Positions 11,212 through 25,103 of a DNA stretch of 64,000 nucleotides are shown in pieces (position 1 is the stretch's first letter; the number at the start of each line of letters is the position of its first letter). The position numbers and the translations under genes are program-made. The notes below the pieces were generated by a model that was not told the DNA's origin, did not search any database, and worked only from the letters and a program-made list of their open reading frames with translations. This DNA comes from Arthrinium phaeospermum (taxonomy: Eukaryota > Ascomycota > Sordariomycetes > Amphisphaeriales > Apiosporaceae): contig QYRS01000006.1 in NCBI GenBank assembly GCA_006503535.1, positions 1,116,001-1,180,000 of the forward strand, read 5' to 3'.

Positions 11212-11488
11212 CGCCGCCAAGCTAGTTCCTGAGCACGCCATCATGGCTAAAGCATAACCAATTGATTTCGGGATCCCCAATTGCCCGTTGTGGCATTATG
11301 GGGTATGAGGAGGAAAAAAAAAAAAAACTGTTACGCGGCGAAAGAGCCCCGACTCGTGAAGAAAAAGGCGCTGCAGCGGTATGGGGGCATTTGTAATACC
11401 TTTTGATAGTAGGTATCGAGGGAGAGCCCCCCCTCCGTAGCCGGTACCTCTACAATTAGAGTAAAGGAAGAAACCGTTCCGAAGTTAA

Positions 11489-11526
11489 TCTTTCTCTTAT
11501 CTTACTTCTCTTCTCCTTCTTCTTGA
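11489..11526 (+). promoter_or_regulatory. Pyrimidine-rich core promoter tract of the ATP sulfurylase gene
   Basis: An almost pure C/T stretch lies about 100 bases before the ATG at 11619. CT-rich tracts in this place are common near transcription starts of highly expressed filamentous-fungal genes. There is no clear TATA box. Confidence 0.45.
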
Positions 11527-11594
11527 TAATTCAAACCACTTGAGTCTATTAGCCGAGTGTGTTGTCTTCTCGTTCTCTCGTTGCGACTGCATAA

Positions 11595-13702
<2,108 letters not shown>

Positions 13703-16313
13703 ATTATAAAAGAGATGAAGGAGGGAAAAGAGAGTGTTGCATGATCATCATCATCATCTATGTCCCCATAGAGAGAAAGATTTAGACATCGTCATCATCC
13801 TCACACTATTTACACACATATATAGTAAGAGATATGGCAGGACTGCTCAGGAAAAAGGAGCAGGGCTGGATTGAGAGGGGGTTTTTCATTCCGGGCAGCA
13901 GTATATGACATGATTTGGTGTTATTTATCATGGGGTCATCGACCATCTATATTTCACTTAGAATATCCGAGAGACGATGATTTGATCGCTCTCCGACGAG
14001 TTCGTATACTACGCGATCTCGGATATAGAAAGAAGAACAAGAACGAGAAGAACAACCCCAACGTCCCAAAAAAGGAAGTCCTCCATTGAGGGGTCCCGCA
14101 GCGTATTGCTTTTACTGTCTTGAATTATCGTTTCGGGCGTATTGGAGAGAGCCAGTCAATGGTGTCTCAACACGCGGCCGCCCGTCCTGGGCCCAACGCA
14201 TCGTTTTCTTCCTTTTCCGTGTGATACGAACCGAGAAGACGGGCTCTAGTAGTACCTACCTAGACCTATCAATGTACTTTACGAGTCCGGGCTTGTTATG
14301 CAGGAGGCAAGTTGCATGCATTTTGAGTAGTTGGACTTATGCTTTTTGCATCGAGGCCTTTCTTTGCCTAGTGACCGTTTTTCCGGTGCGCATTTAGCAT
14401 GACGGCGTCCGAACCCAACCCAATCTTGGAAGACGCGAGAGCAGGGCGATCACATCGTAAGTACAGTAAGTCGCACACACGAAATAGCATGCAGTGCCTG
14501 ATTTGTGGATGGGCAGTTCCATAGGCAAACAGGGAATCCCGTATTCGTGAACATCCAACGGTCCGACTTCACCACAGAAAGAACGGTTGGTGGTTGGGCT
14601 TCCCGAACTTATTTTTGGCATGGTAGCGAGCAAGCAAGCAAGCAAGCGATTCGCTCATGGGTCCATGGCCGCCGTTCAGCCTTGGGGGCTTGGTGCGAAG
14701 GGGAAGGGAAGGGAAGCCGAGCCGGGAACGCAAAGAAAGCCCATAAGAGAGCATGGAGCATCAATGGGGCGGGTATCGAGGAACTTTGCTCCCTGCTGCA
14801 CTTGCGGTGAGGGGGGCGGGTACCGTTTACAAAGCAGACCTTGCTATTCTGGGAAGCTTTGGGCGGCCATTGGGTGGGCCAGAGAGCCGGTGAGTGACAT
14901 GCGCTTGGCTGCTACTTGGGCTGGGAGGGGAGATCTAGTGAGGAACTATATGCAAGTCCTGGCACTGTGAATGATTTCATTGATCAATATCGTCGAAATG
15001 GCCCCGTATGTAGGTCGAGAGATGGGACAGAAGGATGTTGGCGGCAGGCAGCTGAAAAACGAGGACTCCATTTCTAGAGAGATCCAAAAGTACGGAGTGC
15101 AGGATAGGCAAGGCAGGCGAACGAGCATCGTCAGGCTGCTGCTGCTCGCCAGGCTGTGTGCTGAGATTCAGTGCTGACTGGCTCACTGGGCCTTTGCGCG
15201 CGACGAGGCTTGTCAGCTGCGATTGCGATCGAAAGGACCGAGCCCAGCAAGGTTGCTGGCGATAGGCGGTCTACGGTTTCGATACATGTACCTAACGAAA
15301 CCCTCCAGCCCAAGTTGGCTGGGATTGGCATGCTGCAGAGTTGAATCGAACGACGAGCTGAAGCCAGACAAAAGTCAATCTTTTATCAGAGGAATTGCTG
15401 TGCTCCAAAGTGCAACCTGGCAGTGATTCAAGAAAGCGATATCTTAATTAATGACATAGGCGAGGGCTGTAGGGAGTACCTCCGAACAAGACTGAATCGT
15501 GTCATGGACTCCTTGTTGTTAGCTTCTGTTCCCATGGAGGAAAACCCCGCGGGTTTGAAGCCCATGTTCAAGGTTGGAGTGCTTTAGAGTGCTAGCACAG
15601 TGCATCACTTTTCCAGGTGCCAGGCTTCCCCGCCAACAGGGAGCAGCTCCTCATGCTCTGATTCTTCCCTTCTTCTCTCCCTGCGAAAAGAAGAAAAAAA
15701 GGCTTGCGGTCCGCTGTAGCATGGCCCCCCCTTGTTCTACCAGGTTAGGCCCAGTAAAACAGTCCGACCCTTGTGCTTCGCTGGGTTTCTGTGATGCCCG
15801 CTGGGATCCATCGAATCATATTCAATTGTGTTGGCCGTCAACTCGCTTGCAGCCGCTGAACAGCTCACTCACACACAAGCACTCGTCGGGTTGGCGACAG
15901 ACGTGACTCCTCGTCTCTTTTTGGTTGGCGGTGCATTCTATCGACTCCTCATTCTCCTTTTTCCCATCCTACCTAGCAACATATCCATATCCCCCTCCCG
16001 AGATACCAATCCCAAGACGTACATACTCATAGGTTAGAGAGAGTTCGAAACAATCAAGCCGTCACCCTCACACAAGCGGCACAATCGACGTAATTTATCC
16101 ACATTCTTCTCAACGGGCGGGCACCGAATCGCACACACAACTTACCTACACCAACCAACCCCAACTCTGTTTTACCGCAGCAAGAAACTTTCCACATACC
16201 AGCATCTTCCTGTCCCATCGGGCCCAGCTGGGGCTCTCATGGTTTCGCTGCCACAACCTGCTCGCCTGTTCAGCTCGCGATATAGACAATCCGTCCGATT
16301 TTAAACACCCATC
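13703..16313. other. Intergenic region, 2.6 kb, with 3' and 5' UTRs
   Basis: No supportable gene. The first few hundred bases are probably the ATP sulfurylase 3' UTR, and the last several hundred the CT-rich leader of the next gene. A short tetranucleotide run (AGCA/CAAG type) lies at about 14628-14648. Confidence 0.5.
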
Positions 16314-19061
16314 ATGGGCGCAACTTCCGGAGATGACCCCTCGGGCAGCTCCATCACCGCCAGCGCACTGACGGCCAGCGACGACAAGTCCCGATCCGAA
16401 CACCGCCGCTCGCGCAGCAAAATGGACCGGTCCAAGAGTGAGAGAGACAAGGACGGCCACCGCTCGTCGCTTCACAAGTCCAAGTCCTCGCGGAGTTCCA
16501 GGCTTATGGACGGCGAGTCGTCGCTCACCTCCACATCCCACCGCCGCCACCGCAGCTCGCGAGAGAAGGAGGGTCGGGACCGGGACGACAAGGATCGTGG
16601 TGACCGCGTCAAAGTCCGAGACAGAGATCGAGACCAGGAGCGAGAACGAGAACGGGCGGAACGACATAAGAAGAATGCATCCATGAGCGATCTCGTCCCG
16701 GAGATGAACAGGACTGGAAGCAGAGTCTCCGCCTATCCGAGTTTCAGCAAAGTGCACAGCAGGGAGTGTGTCAACAGCCGTGAAGATCTGTCCACCTCGG
16801 CCAAGAGGGCCGACCCCTATACACCCGAGCCGACAGATCTGGGATCTGGTGAGAGACTGAGATCCAAGTCGGTAGAAAACCTGCACCGAAGTTCGAGCTC
16901 GAGGAAAGATGGCAGGCCGCCTAGCCCGCCCGAGACAGACATGTCGGAGGAGAAGAGAAGAAGCCACACCTCCACGCCTCGATCCAGCGACGCGCCAGAC
17001 AGGCCGAAGTCCAGAACCTCTGGCGGGCCCTCTCGGTCAAACTCCAGAAGAGATGACAAGTCGAAGCTGTCCAGGACGTCCAGCCAGGCCACTTACAAGA
17101 AATCGCCAACCTCCAGATTACCCCCGGGTTTCGAAGCCGACGACGAGTATTCCGTATTGAGCGATGACAGGACGGCGGGAGCCAGGTCTGCCGCCACCTC
17201 TGTCCCCCCGAAACGAGCTGCCTCGAAACGTGACAGGAAAATAGAGTCCCTTGATCCAGAAGACTCGCCTGCATCCGTGCAAGACTCTTCACCGAGAACA
17301 CCAACGACCACCCCACAATTCCCGCCCGCCAATTACCTACAGGGCGAGAAGCGCTCTTATACCCCAAGATACCCCGATGAGGACCGCCCGACGCCAGCAG
17401 CTACGCCAATGACAGACATGGGGCCGCCGCCGCCACCTCCTCCCCCACCACCGCCCCTGGACATCCAAGAGGTACCCAGGATAGACTACCTCCTTCAGAA
17501 CGGTGGCCTCCAGCAACCCATTTCGAAGCACTTCCTCTCAGTCCTGCCGCGGCATTACGGCATGCGGCCGTCGAACCCTCCTCTGGTCGGGCCGGATGTA
17601 CTGTTCACCCCTTTCTTCAATCTCCTTGACCAGTACCAAAACATTATCCACAAGCAGGGCTCGGTGGCAGTGGCCACGGGTCATAAGTCTGTGGCGAGGC
17701 GCCTTCTCGATCGCCTGGAGGATGTCTTCTCGCGGGACCTGCCGGAAGAAGGCTGCAGCTGCGTCATGTGCGAAAGGAGAGCCGGGGAACATCGTGGTCT
17801 GGGCTGGGGCGAGGTGTTGGAGCGCGTCGGAGGGCGAGTCGAGTTGCCCCAGTGGCCACCTTTCGACTTTGCCAGCTTGGGTGCGAACGCGATCGAGCAA
17901 CTGGGCCACATGCCCCCTCGATCATCGTCGCCTGTGCAGCTTGATCCCGATATCGCCGAAGAGTTCCGGGAACACTACTTGCGCCAGTCGAAGAAGGTCC
18001 GATCGGCGGTGGACAAGTGGATGGACTCGAACGCCGAAGAGCCCGCACCACCGCCACAAGAGATGGACGATGAGACGCTCGAGTTTGCGATACTGACAAG
18101 CCTTGAGGACGAAGAGCGACCGTATTTCAATGCCTTGCTGCTAGGCGCGCGAGAACTGGCGCCAACGGTCCGGGCACCCACCCCTAATGTGCGCAAACCG
18201 CGCGTTGACTTCATTGTGAAATGTGGTCTGTCCCTGCAGCGCTTGTATCGCCTGCCGCAAGTCCCTCGTGATGCCGAGACTGCCATGTACCTTGTCAAGA
18301 ACCCCTTCCATCACGATCTTCTCGTCACCATCGTCGACATCAACCCTCAAGAATGGGAGATCCTTACATCCGGACGCTTCGATGGATTCCTCTGGTCTGG
18401 CGCGGACGATGATGGCATTACCCCCACAGAAGCTAACCCAGGTTCCCGGGGCGCAACCCCTGCCAGTGGCATGTTCTCGCCTCCGCCGTCGCGCGAGAAC
18501 TTGAGATCCGGCATGGGTTACAGACCACCCTCCGGCATGGGCTCTCGCAACACAACCCCCTTCTCGGGCGTGTACAGTCGCGGTGCAACTCCTGCCTCCT
18601 TCATATCGCTTTCTTCGTCCACGACCCCTGGGTACAGCCGACAAGCCGTATCGCACGACGAAGAAGTCGAGATTGCCGTTTTGGCCGAGGTGGAGCGCGA
18701 GATATACCAGGGCATGGAACAGCTGGAGGACGCCTTTGAGAAGCTGCACCACCGCGCCGAGATGGTGCGCAACGCCCTCCGGCAGCGCAACGCCGGGCTC
18801 ATGATGAGCATACAGAACAGGAAGGGCGCCAACGGCATCGACGTCCTGCCCCAGTCGAGCGGCGACAGCACGCGGGACGGCTATGCGCGACCCGGCTGGG
18901 CGAATGGTGATGAGGACTCGGAGAGCGACTGGGACCACGATTCGGAAAGTTTGGCGCCCGACGACAGCGCCTCCAACATAAGCAGTTCGAGGCACCGCAG
19001 GCCCAAGCGCCGGACGGAGCGCCGGACACCGGCAGCTATCGATGAGGAGGATGAGGAATGA
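16314..19061 (+). CDS. Conserved Ser/Arg-rich protein with a proline tract, 915 aa, unknown function
   Basis: One uninterrupted frame from an ATG in good context. Residues 1 to about 350 are low complexity, dominated by Ser, Arg, Lys, Asp and Glu, including a run of RDRD/RERE repeats (about 85-125) like RS-domain proteins. A run of 12 prolines lies near residue 370. Residues about 385-720 look globular: PRIDYLLQNGG, a CSCVMCERR cysteine cluster, and VDFIVKCGLSLQRLYRLPQ. A Gly/Ser/Thr-rich linker follows, then a coiled-coil-like segment (about 780-845) and an acidic Ser/Asp tail. There is no signal peptide or membrane span. The phosphorylatable arms suggest a nuclear or cytoskeletal regulator, but that is inference. 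I do not recognise an enzymatic motif. Confidence 0.85.
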   Translation: MGATSGDDPSGSSITASALTASDDKSRSEHRRSRSKMDRSKSERDKDGHRSSLHKSKSSRSSRLMDGESSLTSTSHRRHRSSREKEGRDRDDKDRGDRVKVRDRDRDQERERERAERHKKNASMSDLVPEMNRTGSRVSAYPSFSKVHSRECVNSREDLSTSAKRADPYTPEPTDLGSGERLRSKSVENLHRSSSSRKDGRPPSPPETDMSEEKRRSHTSTPRSSDAPDRPKSRTSGGPSRSNSRRDDKSKLSRTSSQATYKKSPTSRLPPGFEADDEYSVLSDDRTAGARSAATSVPPKRAASKRDRKIESLDPEDSPASVQDSSPRTPTTTPQFPPANYLQGEKRSYTPRYPDEDRPTPAATPMTDMGPPPPPPPPPPPLDIQEVPRIDYLLQNGGLQQPISKHFLSVLPRHYGMRPSNPPLVGPDVLFTPFFNLLDQYQNIIHKQGSVAVATGHKSVARRLLDRLEDVFSRDLPEEGCSCVMCERRAGEHRGLGWGEVLERVGGRVELPQWPPFDFASLGANAIEQLGHMPPRSSSPVQLDPDIAEEFREHYLRQSKKVRSAVDKWMDSNAEEPAPPPQEMDDETLEFAILTSLEDEERPYFNALLLGARELAPTVRAPTPNVRKPRVDFIVKCGLSLQRLYRLPQVPRDAETAMYLVKNPFHHDLLVTIVDINPQEWEILTSGRFDGFLWSGADDDGITPTEANPGSRGATPASGMFSPPPSRENLRSGMGYRPPSGMGSRNTTPFSGVYSRGATPASFISLSSSTTPGYSRQAVSHDEEVEIAVLAEVEREIYQGMEQLEDAFEKLHHRAEMVRNALRQRNAGLMMSIQNRKGANGIDVLPQSSGDSTRDGYARPGWANGDEDSESDWDHDSESLAPDDSASNISSSRHRRPKRRTERRTPAAIDEEDEE

Positions 19062-21363
19062 GGAGGAGAACTAGTCTATATTGTTGGTGAGAAGAGGAGT
19101 ATTTGGTTCTTCTTCTTGAAGTTTGGGGCAAGGGTATAAGGGAAAGGGCACAGAAACCCCGAAACAGCGGACAGTTTGCTTATACCGACGAAAGGAAGAC
19201 ACGGGGCCTATATGAGAGATGAAGTAGTGGGCAATGGGTCAGAGAAGCAAAGGGAAGGGGGGCCTTCAGGTCCTCGGAAGAGGATGGGGGCAGGAATCAT
19301 GATGGATGGCATTGAGCGAGAACTGGTTTGGTTGGCTAATACCCCTCAGTCTGGTCCCGTCTTTGATGCAGATGCATTTGCATAGTCATGGAGTTTTTCT
19401 CGTTCCACATTTTGATTACTGCTGCTGCTGCTGCGTTTTTGGTGTTTTTGTTGTTGCTGTTTGCTGCTGCTGTTTGTCCATTCTTTGTTGTGCTTTTTCA
19501 TGCGTTGCTTGCTGTAGGCAGCTTGCTGATGAGATGATTGATGAATGAGTTCAAGAAGAAGAAGAGCAGGCGAGCTGTCGTGTTTGTTTTTGGTGGCTGG
19601 TTTTTCTTGGACAGGGCAAGTAGGTAGGTAGTTCGGTAGGGTAGCTGACGGTAGGGCTATGATGGTATGATGAATGAATGACTTCAAAATGCAAAAGAGC
19701 GAATACCCACCACTACCAACCAGCCCCGTTTGGGAGGCAGTTCAATACGTCTTCTCTTGCGATGTGGTGTTTGTTACTGGGTACAATACCTTTCGGGGCT
19801 TGGGGTTGTTTACTCGTAGAGGGCCAGGCAAGTTTGGTATTGCAGCTCTCAATGCGCATCACAAATGTGGCATATCACAATACAGTATTTACTTGCCTCT
19901 GGAGCTCTGTTGTTTTGAACGATTTTCATCCGAAGGATTGATCAATGGCATGCCGTTCAATGTGATTATTATCCAGTCAGCCAGGTGCTTATCTCGCATA
20001 ACAGCTTCAAGCTTGCCTACTATGGTTGCCGCTCTTTTCCTGGTTCACTCATGTTCGCCTTGATAGCACCTGGGCCTCCTCCATTAACACAAGCCGACTC
20101 GAGCACGAGGAGTTTGAGGATTTGGATCACTGCTGTTCCCGTTGAGACACATTAATCTTGTTGCTTCGTTCTTGGGAGACTTGCAGCTTGGCAAGGTCCA
20201 AATATTAGAACATGGGATATGTTATTCACGGCATTGGTATTATGATCACAGGTCTTATTCACCATGATGGGGAAGATACTGCTGGCTGGTAAGTAGGGGG
20301 AGAATATGCCCTCCCTAGGTGTGTGGTGTGTGATGTGTGAAATGTGAAATGTGATTCACTCTAGATGAGTGAGTGCGCAAGAATATTGAAAAGATGCATG
20401 CGGATGATACAAAAAGTGAAAAGGGTGACTAAGGAAAAGTAAGAGCATTACAGAAAGGAGACGGAGGAAAAAGAAAAAAAAAAGAATATTACTAGGCATG
20501 GTATGTTAGCTATCGTTCAGCACTCGAGTTTCCCTGAGAATTCTGTCTATAGGGGGTAGTTCTGGTCATAACACGTTTCCTTTGTCAACATATTGCACAT
20601 CACCTGCTGGTAGCTGGTGATGGCAGCCGGGCGGTTCCGGGCCGCCCGGCTCCAGTCAGGATCATGGACTTCATTTTGCTGTAATCACAGGAACTTTACA
20701 TGCTTGGGCAACGGGGAGGGGGAAGAGAAGTGGGGAGTACTTGCTTACCTGCTTGTCGGTGACCGATCTATTCATTCGTGCGGTTCTGGCTCGGGCGCCG
20801 TCTCGTCACGTTACCACTGCGCCGCTCACGCCGGAAGTGCGTTGCTTGTTGTCGTTGGGGTAGGTATCGTTCGTTTGGATATTTGAAGGGAGCTTGGGGC
20901 GCGAAGCGCCGGCTAGGTGGGGGGATCGCCGAGAAGCTGGTACTGGACAGGTGCTGGGGAACGGTAGGGAGGGGGCATCTCTACATGTCAGACGGGTTTG
21001 TGAGGCCGTTGTTGGTACCTGGGCTATTTATTGGGTCTTCCCTGCTCAATTATATCTTCTAGATCGTCTGCTTGATCAGGAGATAGGGGGGGGATAAGGA
21101 CTTCGACCTCGCTGTCCGCTGCCCGGGGTATGGACCGATGAGCATAGGCCAGCGGCAGGGTAATATGTATCAATCCAAGGAACGTATCGAAGCCTTCAAG
21201 ATGAACTGTATATTGGGGAAGCTGATACCACCAAGCCCATGATTTCCTCGTGTAAAATGAATCACTCATGTCCATCGGAGCGGACCACATTTGCATCATA
21301 CCTTCCACTTGACCATGTATCGTATCCACCCCTACTAAATCACCACTTGTGTAACAAAACGAT
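19062..21363. other. Intergenic region with CTG/TTG-rich simple sequence
   Basis: About 2.3 kb with no supportable gene. Around 19410-19480 the plus strand is rich in CTG and TTG triplets, probably in the 3' region of the preceding gene. A minus-strand frame at 21024-21374 is stop-free for 116 codons, but it has no ATG-led family match and overlaps the decayed SprT-like gene. Confidence 0.45.
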
Positions 21364-21915
21364 ATGAACAACATGGACCTGGCCTACGGGGATGGGCTGA
21401 GGCACCAGGCTGCCATCATCCTGCCCATATCCCACCCCTATTGCAATGCTCAACAAATAGCCAAACATGAGTTCATGGCCTTGTGGCAATCCCGGGCGCA
21501 TGTGACATCGGACAATCTTGCCCTCGAGTCCTTCCGGCTCATCGACAAGTACTTCTTCTTCGGCAATCTCGTACCCGCATGTCCAACTAGTCCTCCAAAA
21601 ACTGCATGCCCGACCAGATTTCTGCAGTCTGCCGGGTAAAGGGATCGCCATCTATATATCAGATAGCCCCAGCCGGCACCGGTGTTCCGAGGAGGTGGCA
21701 GCGGCCGTCCTCCACGAAGCAGTACATGCATATTTCACTCTTGCCAGCAAGTAAGCCATGGTGATTATGTACACCTGCACGACTCATAGCAATGATTATG
21801 GCGATGATCCCAACCGAATCGACCGTGTCACTCATATTCCTCATGCCCCCAGTCTATTCAATACAATCTGTCATCGATGTAGTAATAGATATGTACATAT
21901 TAATGAATTATGGTG
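21364..21915 (+). pseudogene. Decayed SprT-like zinc metalloprotease gene
   Basis: Two plus frames together resemble the short fungal SprT-like proteins. Frame 1 (ATG at 21364) gives ALESFRLIDKYFFFGNLVP. The match then continues one base out of frame after about 21571-21585 as VQLVLQKLHAR and runs through EEVAAAVLHEAVHAYF. The metal-binding HEAVH (HExxH) is at 21713-21727. The frame stops at TAA four codons later, inside a GTAAGCC that might once have been a donor site. Beyond it, in another frame, are text with paired Cys and a TGA at 21913-21915. The downstream Gly-His-Gly metal-ligand region usual in the family is not seen. No acceptable intron repairs the first shift: GT to AG there would be about 20 nt. 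A sequencing indel is the alternative. Confidence 0.5.
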
Positions 21916-21986
21916 ATAATTGATGTTGATTATGTCGTCGCTTCATAAATTCATAGTCAGCACCAAAGCAGACACCCCATCCCGTC

Positions 21987-24900
21987 CTAGCCAGACGTTT
22001 CTTTTTCCAACATATCATTCAAGACCTGCTCCTCGCTCCGCTGCGACGCGCGGTCCTCCTCGCCCGCGATCCAATGGTCCAGATTCTTCCGGAACATGTG
22101 CTCATCCAGGTGGCCGCCGACATGTAGCTCCGGGTCCTCGGCCGTATCTTCCTGGACGGGCATCACGGGCTGGCTGAAGCCGCTGCTGTTGCCGCCAACT
22201 CCACCACCGGCTCGGAGACTGGCCAAAGAGCCCTGGTTCCGCAGAGAGGCTGCAGCTGCTCCTCCTCCGCTCGTGCTTGCGCTCGGGTTGAATCTGGCGG
22301 GGACGGTGCTGGCCGAGAAGGACCGGCTGTGGCGGTTGGCCCGCGCCGTGTCGGGCCGCTCCAGGTCGGCGGTGCTCTGCGTCGCCAGGAAGTCGCGCGA
22401 GCTCCAGGAGGCGCGGTGGACGCGCGCCGCGCGTGGGAGACTGCTGACCGAGTTGCGCGAGCTGAGACTGCCGGCGCGGCTTGCGCGTCGTGGGAGGAGC
22501 GGCGGCGGGCGCGGCACCGCATTGATCGGCTCGTCATTAGTATTATAGACATTAAGAGTAGTAGTGGTATTATTGTTGTTGTATGTTGTAGATTCCATGT
22601 CGGAAAGGTTGTCCTCGTCCTCGTCTTCGATCTTGGCCATGCGCCGTACCGACCGGACGGAGAAGTAGGGCTCGGACGGTGTTTGGGGGATTTCTTTCTC
22701 CGCGTCGTCCTCCGCTCCTCCTTCTGGCTTGGATTTGTTGTTCTTCTTGCTCTTCTGCTTTTTCCTCTCAACGGGAAGCGCGGCCTTGTCCAAAGCCCTC
22801 CTCGCGATGTGCTCGTAGTACTTGATCCGGGTGCCCTCGAGCCGCTCCGACGAGAAGTACTCGCGGTTCCGGTAGAGCGACATCCAGGAGGAGATGCCGC
22901 CGAGGATGACCAGGACCAAGACGGCGATAACCAGGAGCGCCTGGATCACGATGATGATGACGCCGACGGCGGTGGCAACCATGCGGTTGAGGGCGAGCTC
23001 GGGCAGGAACGCGATCGAAAGGCCGGTCGTGGCAATCTTGACGAGACCGAGGATCCACACGGCCACGGCCGTGTTCCTCTGGCCCTCGTAGGGGTTGACG
23101 GCCGCGATCGCGACCATGGCAACTATGTCCACGATGAAGAGCCCAAACACCTGCGCCACGGGGCTCCGAGCGGCCGCCCCGATGAAGAGGGCGCGCACGA
23201 ACTGGTACGCCAGCCAAAAGACAAAGTACCACCATCGCGACGATCGATAACGAGCTGAAAGCCACCCGAATCTCTTGATGTAGGTTTCATCTTCGTGCAC
23301 CTGTGTCCGTGTTGTCGACTTCTCGCCGTTGCCATCGTGGTAGACGAAATGCCAATGCACGAAGGGCAAAGACCCAGCGGGCTTCAAGTCAAACTCCTTT
23401 TCCCGCAACTGGCTAAACCGGACGAGCGAGAACCATGGGATGTACCACAAGATCGTCGTCGAAAAGAAGAGGATGCGATCAGGCTCCGAGGCAAACGTCG
23501 CAGAACGAAGCCGGCACCGAAGAGCGTACACGGCGATGCCGCCCACCCCTATGAGGAACAAGAGAAACACGATGGCCGCTATCGCGACCGGGCCGGCTCG
23601 GTCTTGCAGATTGAACTGATAGAGTGAAAGGACCATCATCGAAAAGAAGGCGATGAAGAGAGTCCGCAAAAGAGTAACCCGGAGATATCTTGTCCAGTGA
23701 TTCCGGAAGAACTCGAGTCGATCTTGTTGAATCCATTGAAGCTTAGCGAGCCTCTCGAGCGAGAACTTGAAGAGGGTAATGAGGCCGGTAATAATGCAGA
23801 GGGCAATGATCAGCCAGAGGAAAGCCAGCATGAATGCATCGGGTGCAGGTATATTGAGCTCCGACAGGGTCCCGCCGAAGCCTGACCAGTCTCCAGGCGT
23901 TGGCATACCCGAGGTCACAGGACTTCCGCCCCAGTTGTAGTCGTATGGGTCATCGGGGTTATACGGCTGACGCTTCACCAGAGGTGCGAGCTCAGTGGCC
24001 AAGTCGGCGGCCCTATCGAGGGAACGACCATAGATCTGCTGTATCAGTCCACCGTTGTTGTTGATAATGGTTGAGCCCGCACCGCCAACTTGGCTACCGT
24101 TGCCACTGATCCCAGCAAACTTGTTGACAGAACCGACCATGTTGGAGACCGGGATCAGGCCAGCAGACCAAGCAAAGTTACTCCACCAGGCGGGCAGCAC
24201 GCTGGGCCATTGCAGCGACAGTGCGCCGGAGAAGAAGACGGACTGAAAAGTCTCGAAAATGACGAGGACCGAGAATGAGTGCGCATAATGCGTTCGCATG
24301 TGCGGGATGCTGACGCCGTATGCCGCGGCCGCGAACGAAGCTATGACGGCGACCACTGTGAAGATGCCCAGGATGGAGCTCACGGCGGCGGGCTGGGAAA
24401 AGGAGGCGCCATTTCGCATGACCGCCTGGAAGCAGGCAATCTCGGACTGACTGGAATTGGCAAAGAGCTGGATCCGGACGGAGCCTTCGAAGTCGGGGAT
24501 CTCGTACGCGATCTGGGGAATGCCCGAGACTTGTTGCTTTCCGACCGGGAACACGGCCCAGGCGCTGATGGGTACGGTGGCATTCATGGGGCACATGCTA
24601 CTCGTACCATTAGCTGGGCTGCTTACCGAAAACGCCATGTTTGCTTTTTCTTATTGGACGTACCTGTATATGTTCATCTTGCAGGGATCAATTGTCATGC
24701 TAAATCTGTTTTCGCCGTAAGCGTCCACCGTTATGTACACTGCGTTTCAAAGGTCAGCTCTCAAGTTCGTTCCAGACTACCGCCAATCATCGCTGTTTTC
24801 TCACTCACTCATTAGCTTCTCGCTCCGCAGGTTGGTGTTTCCGTCGAGGTGCCACGAGATGGTCGAGTTGTCGAAGTAGAACGCGGCATCCATTTTGGTG

Positions 24901-25103
24901 ACATTGAGTAGACTCTGTCCGCCCAAGCAGTCGCCAAAATCTCCCGAGTACAATGCGGGCGTCCGATCCACGGCCAACTCGCTCCGAACCCCGTCGAGAC
25001 TGACGCCGTTGATATAGGCGGTTTCCTTGGCCCATGTTGTCGAGAGTAGGACGGCGCTTCCAAGAGCGGGCAGCCATGCCCTTATCCGGCCCAGAGTTAC
25101 CAT
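21987..25103 (-). CDS. Fungal TRP-like ion channel / Flc-family membrane protein with ML-like domain, about 1000 aa
   Basis: Three exons: 25103-24809, 24739-24664 and 24618-21987. Intron 1 is 69 nt (GTGAGT donor, CTGAC branch); intron 2 is 45 nt, at the short end for fungi, but it is the only choice that keeps the frame. The N-terminus starts MVTLGRIRAW and is a signal peptide (about 1-24). It is followed by an ML-like lumenal/extracellular domain (about 25-160) with spaced Cys. About nine or ten hydrophobic segments follow between residues 165 and 640, including the WWYFVFWLAYQFVRALFIG type. The cytoplasmic tail (about 650-1000) is basic then Ser/Asn/Arg-rich and ends in an acidic helix. This arrangement is the TRP_N plus TRP family of fungi (Pkd2, Flc1-3), implicated in calcium, wall integrity and FAD/haem transport. 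The exact ion is unknown. Confidence 0.87.

Noticed and set aside
21024..21374. Minus-strand 116-codon open frame
   Set aside because: Protein-like in places but without a recognisable domain or neighbouring exons, and it overlaps the SprT-like remnant on the other strand.
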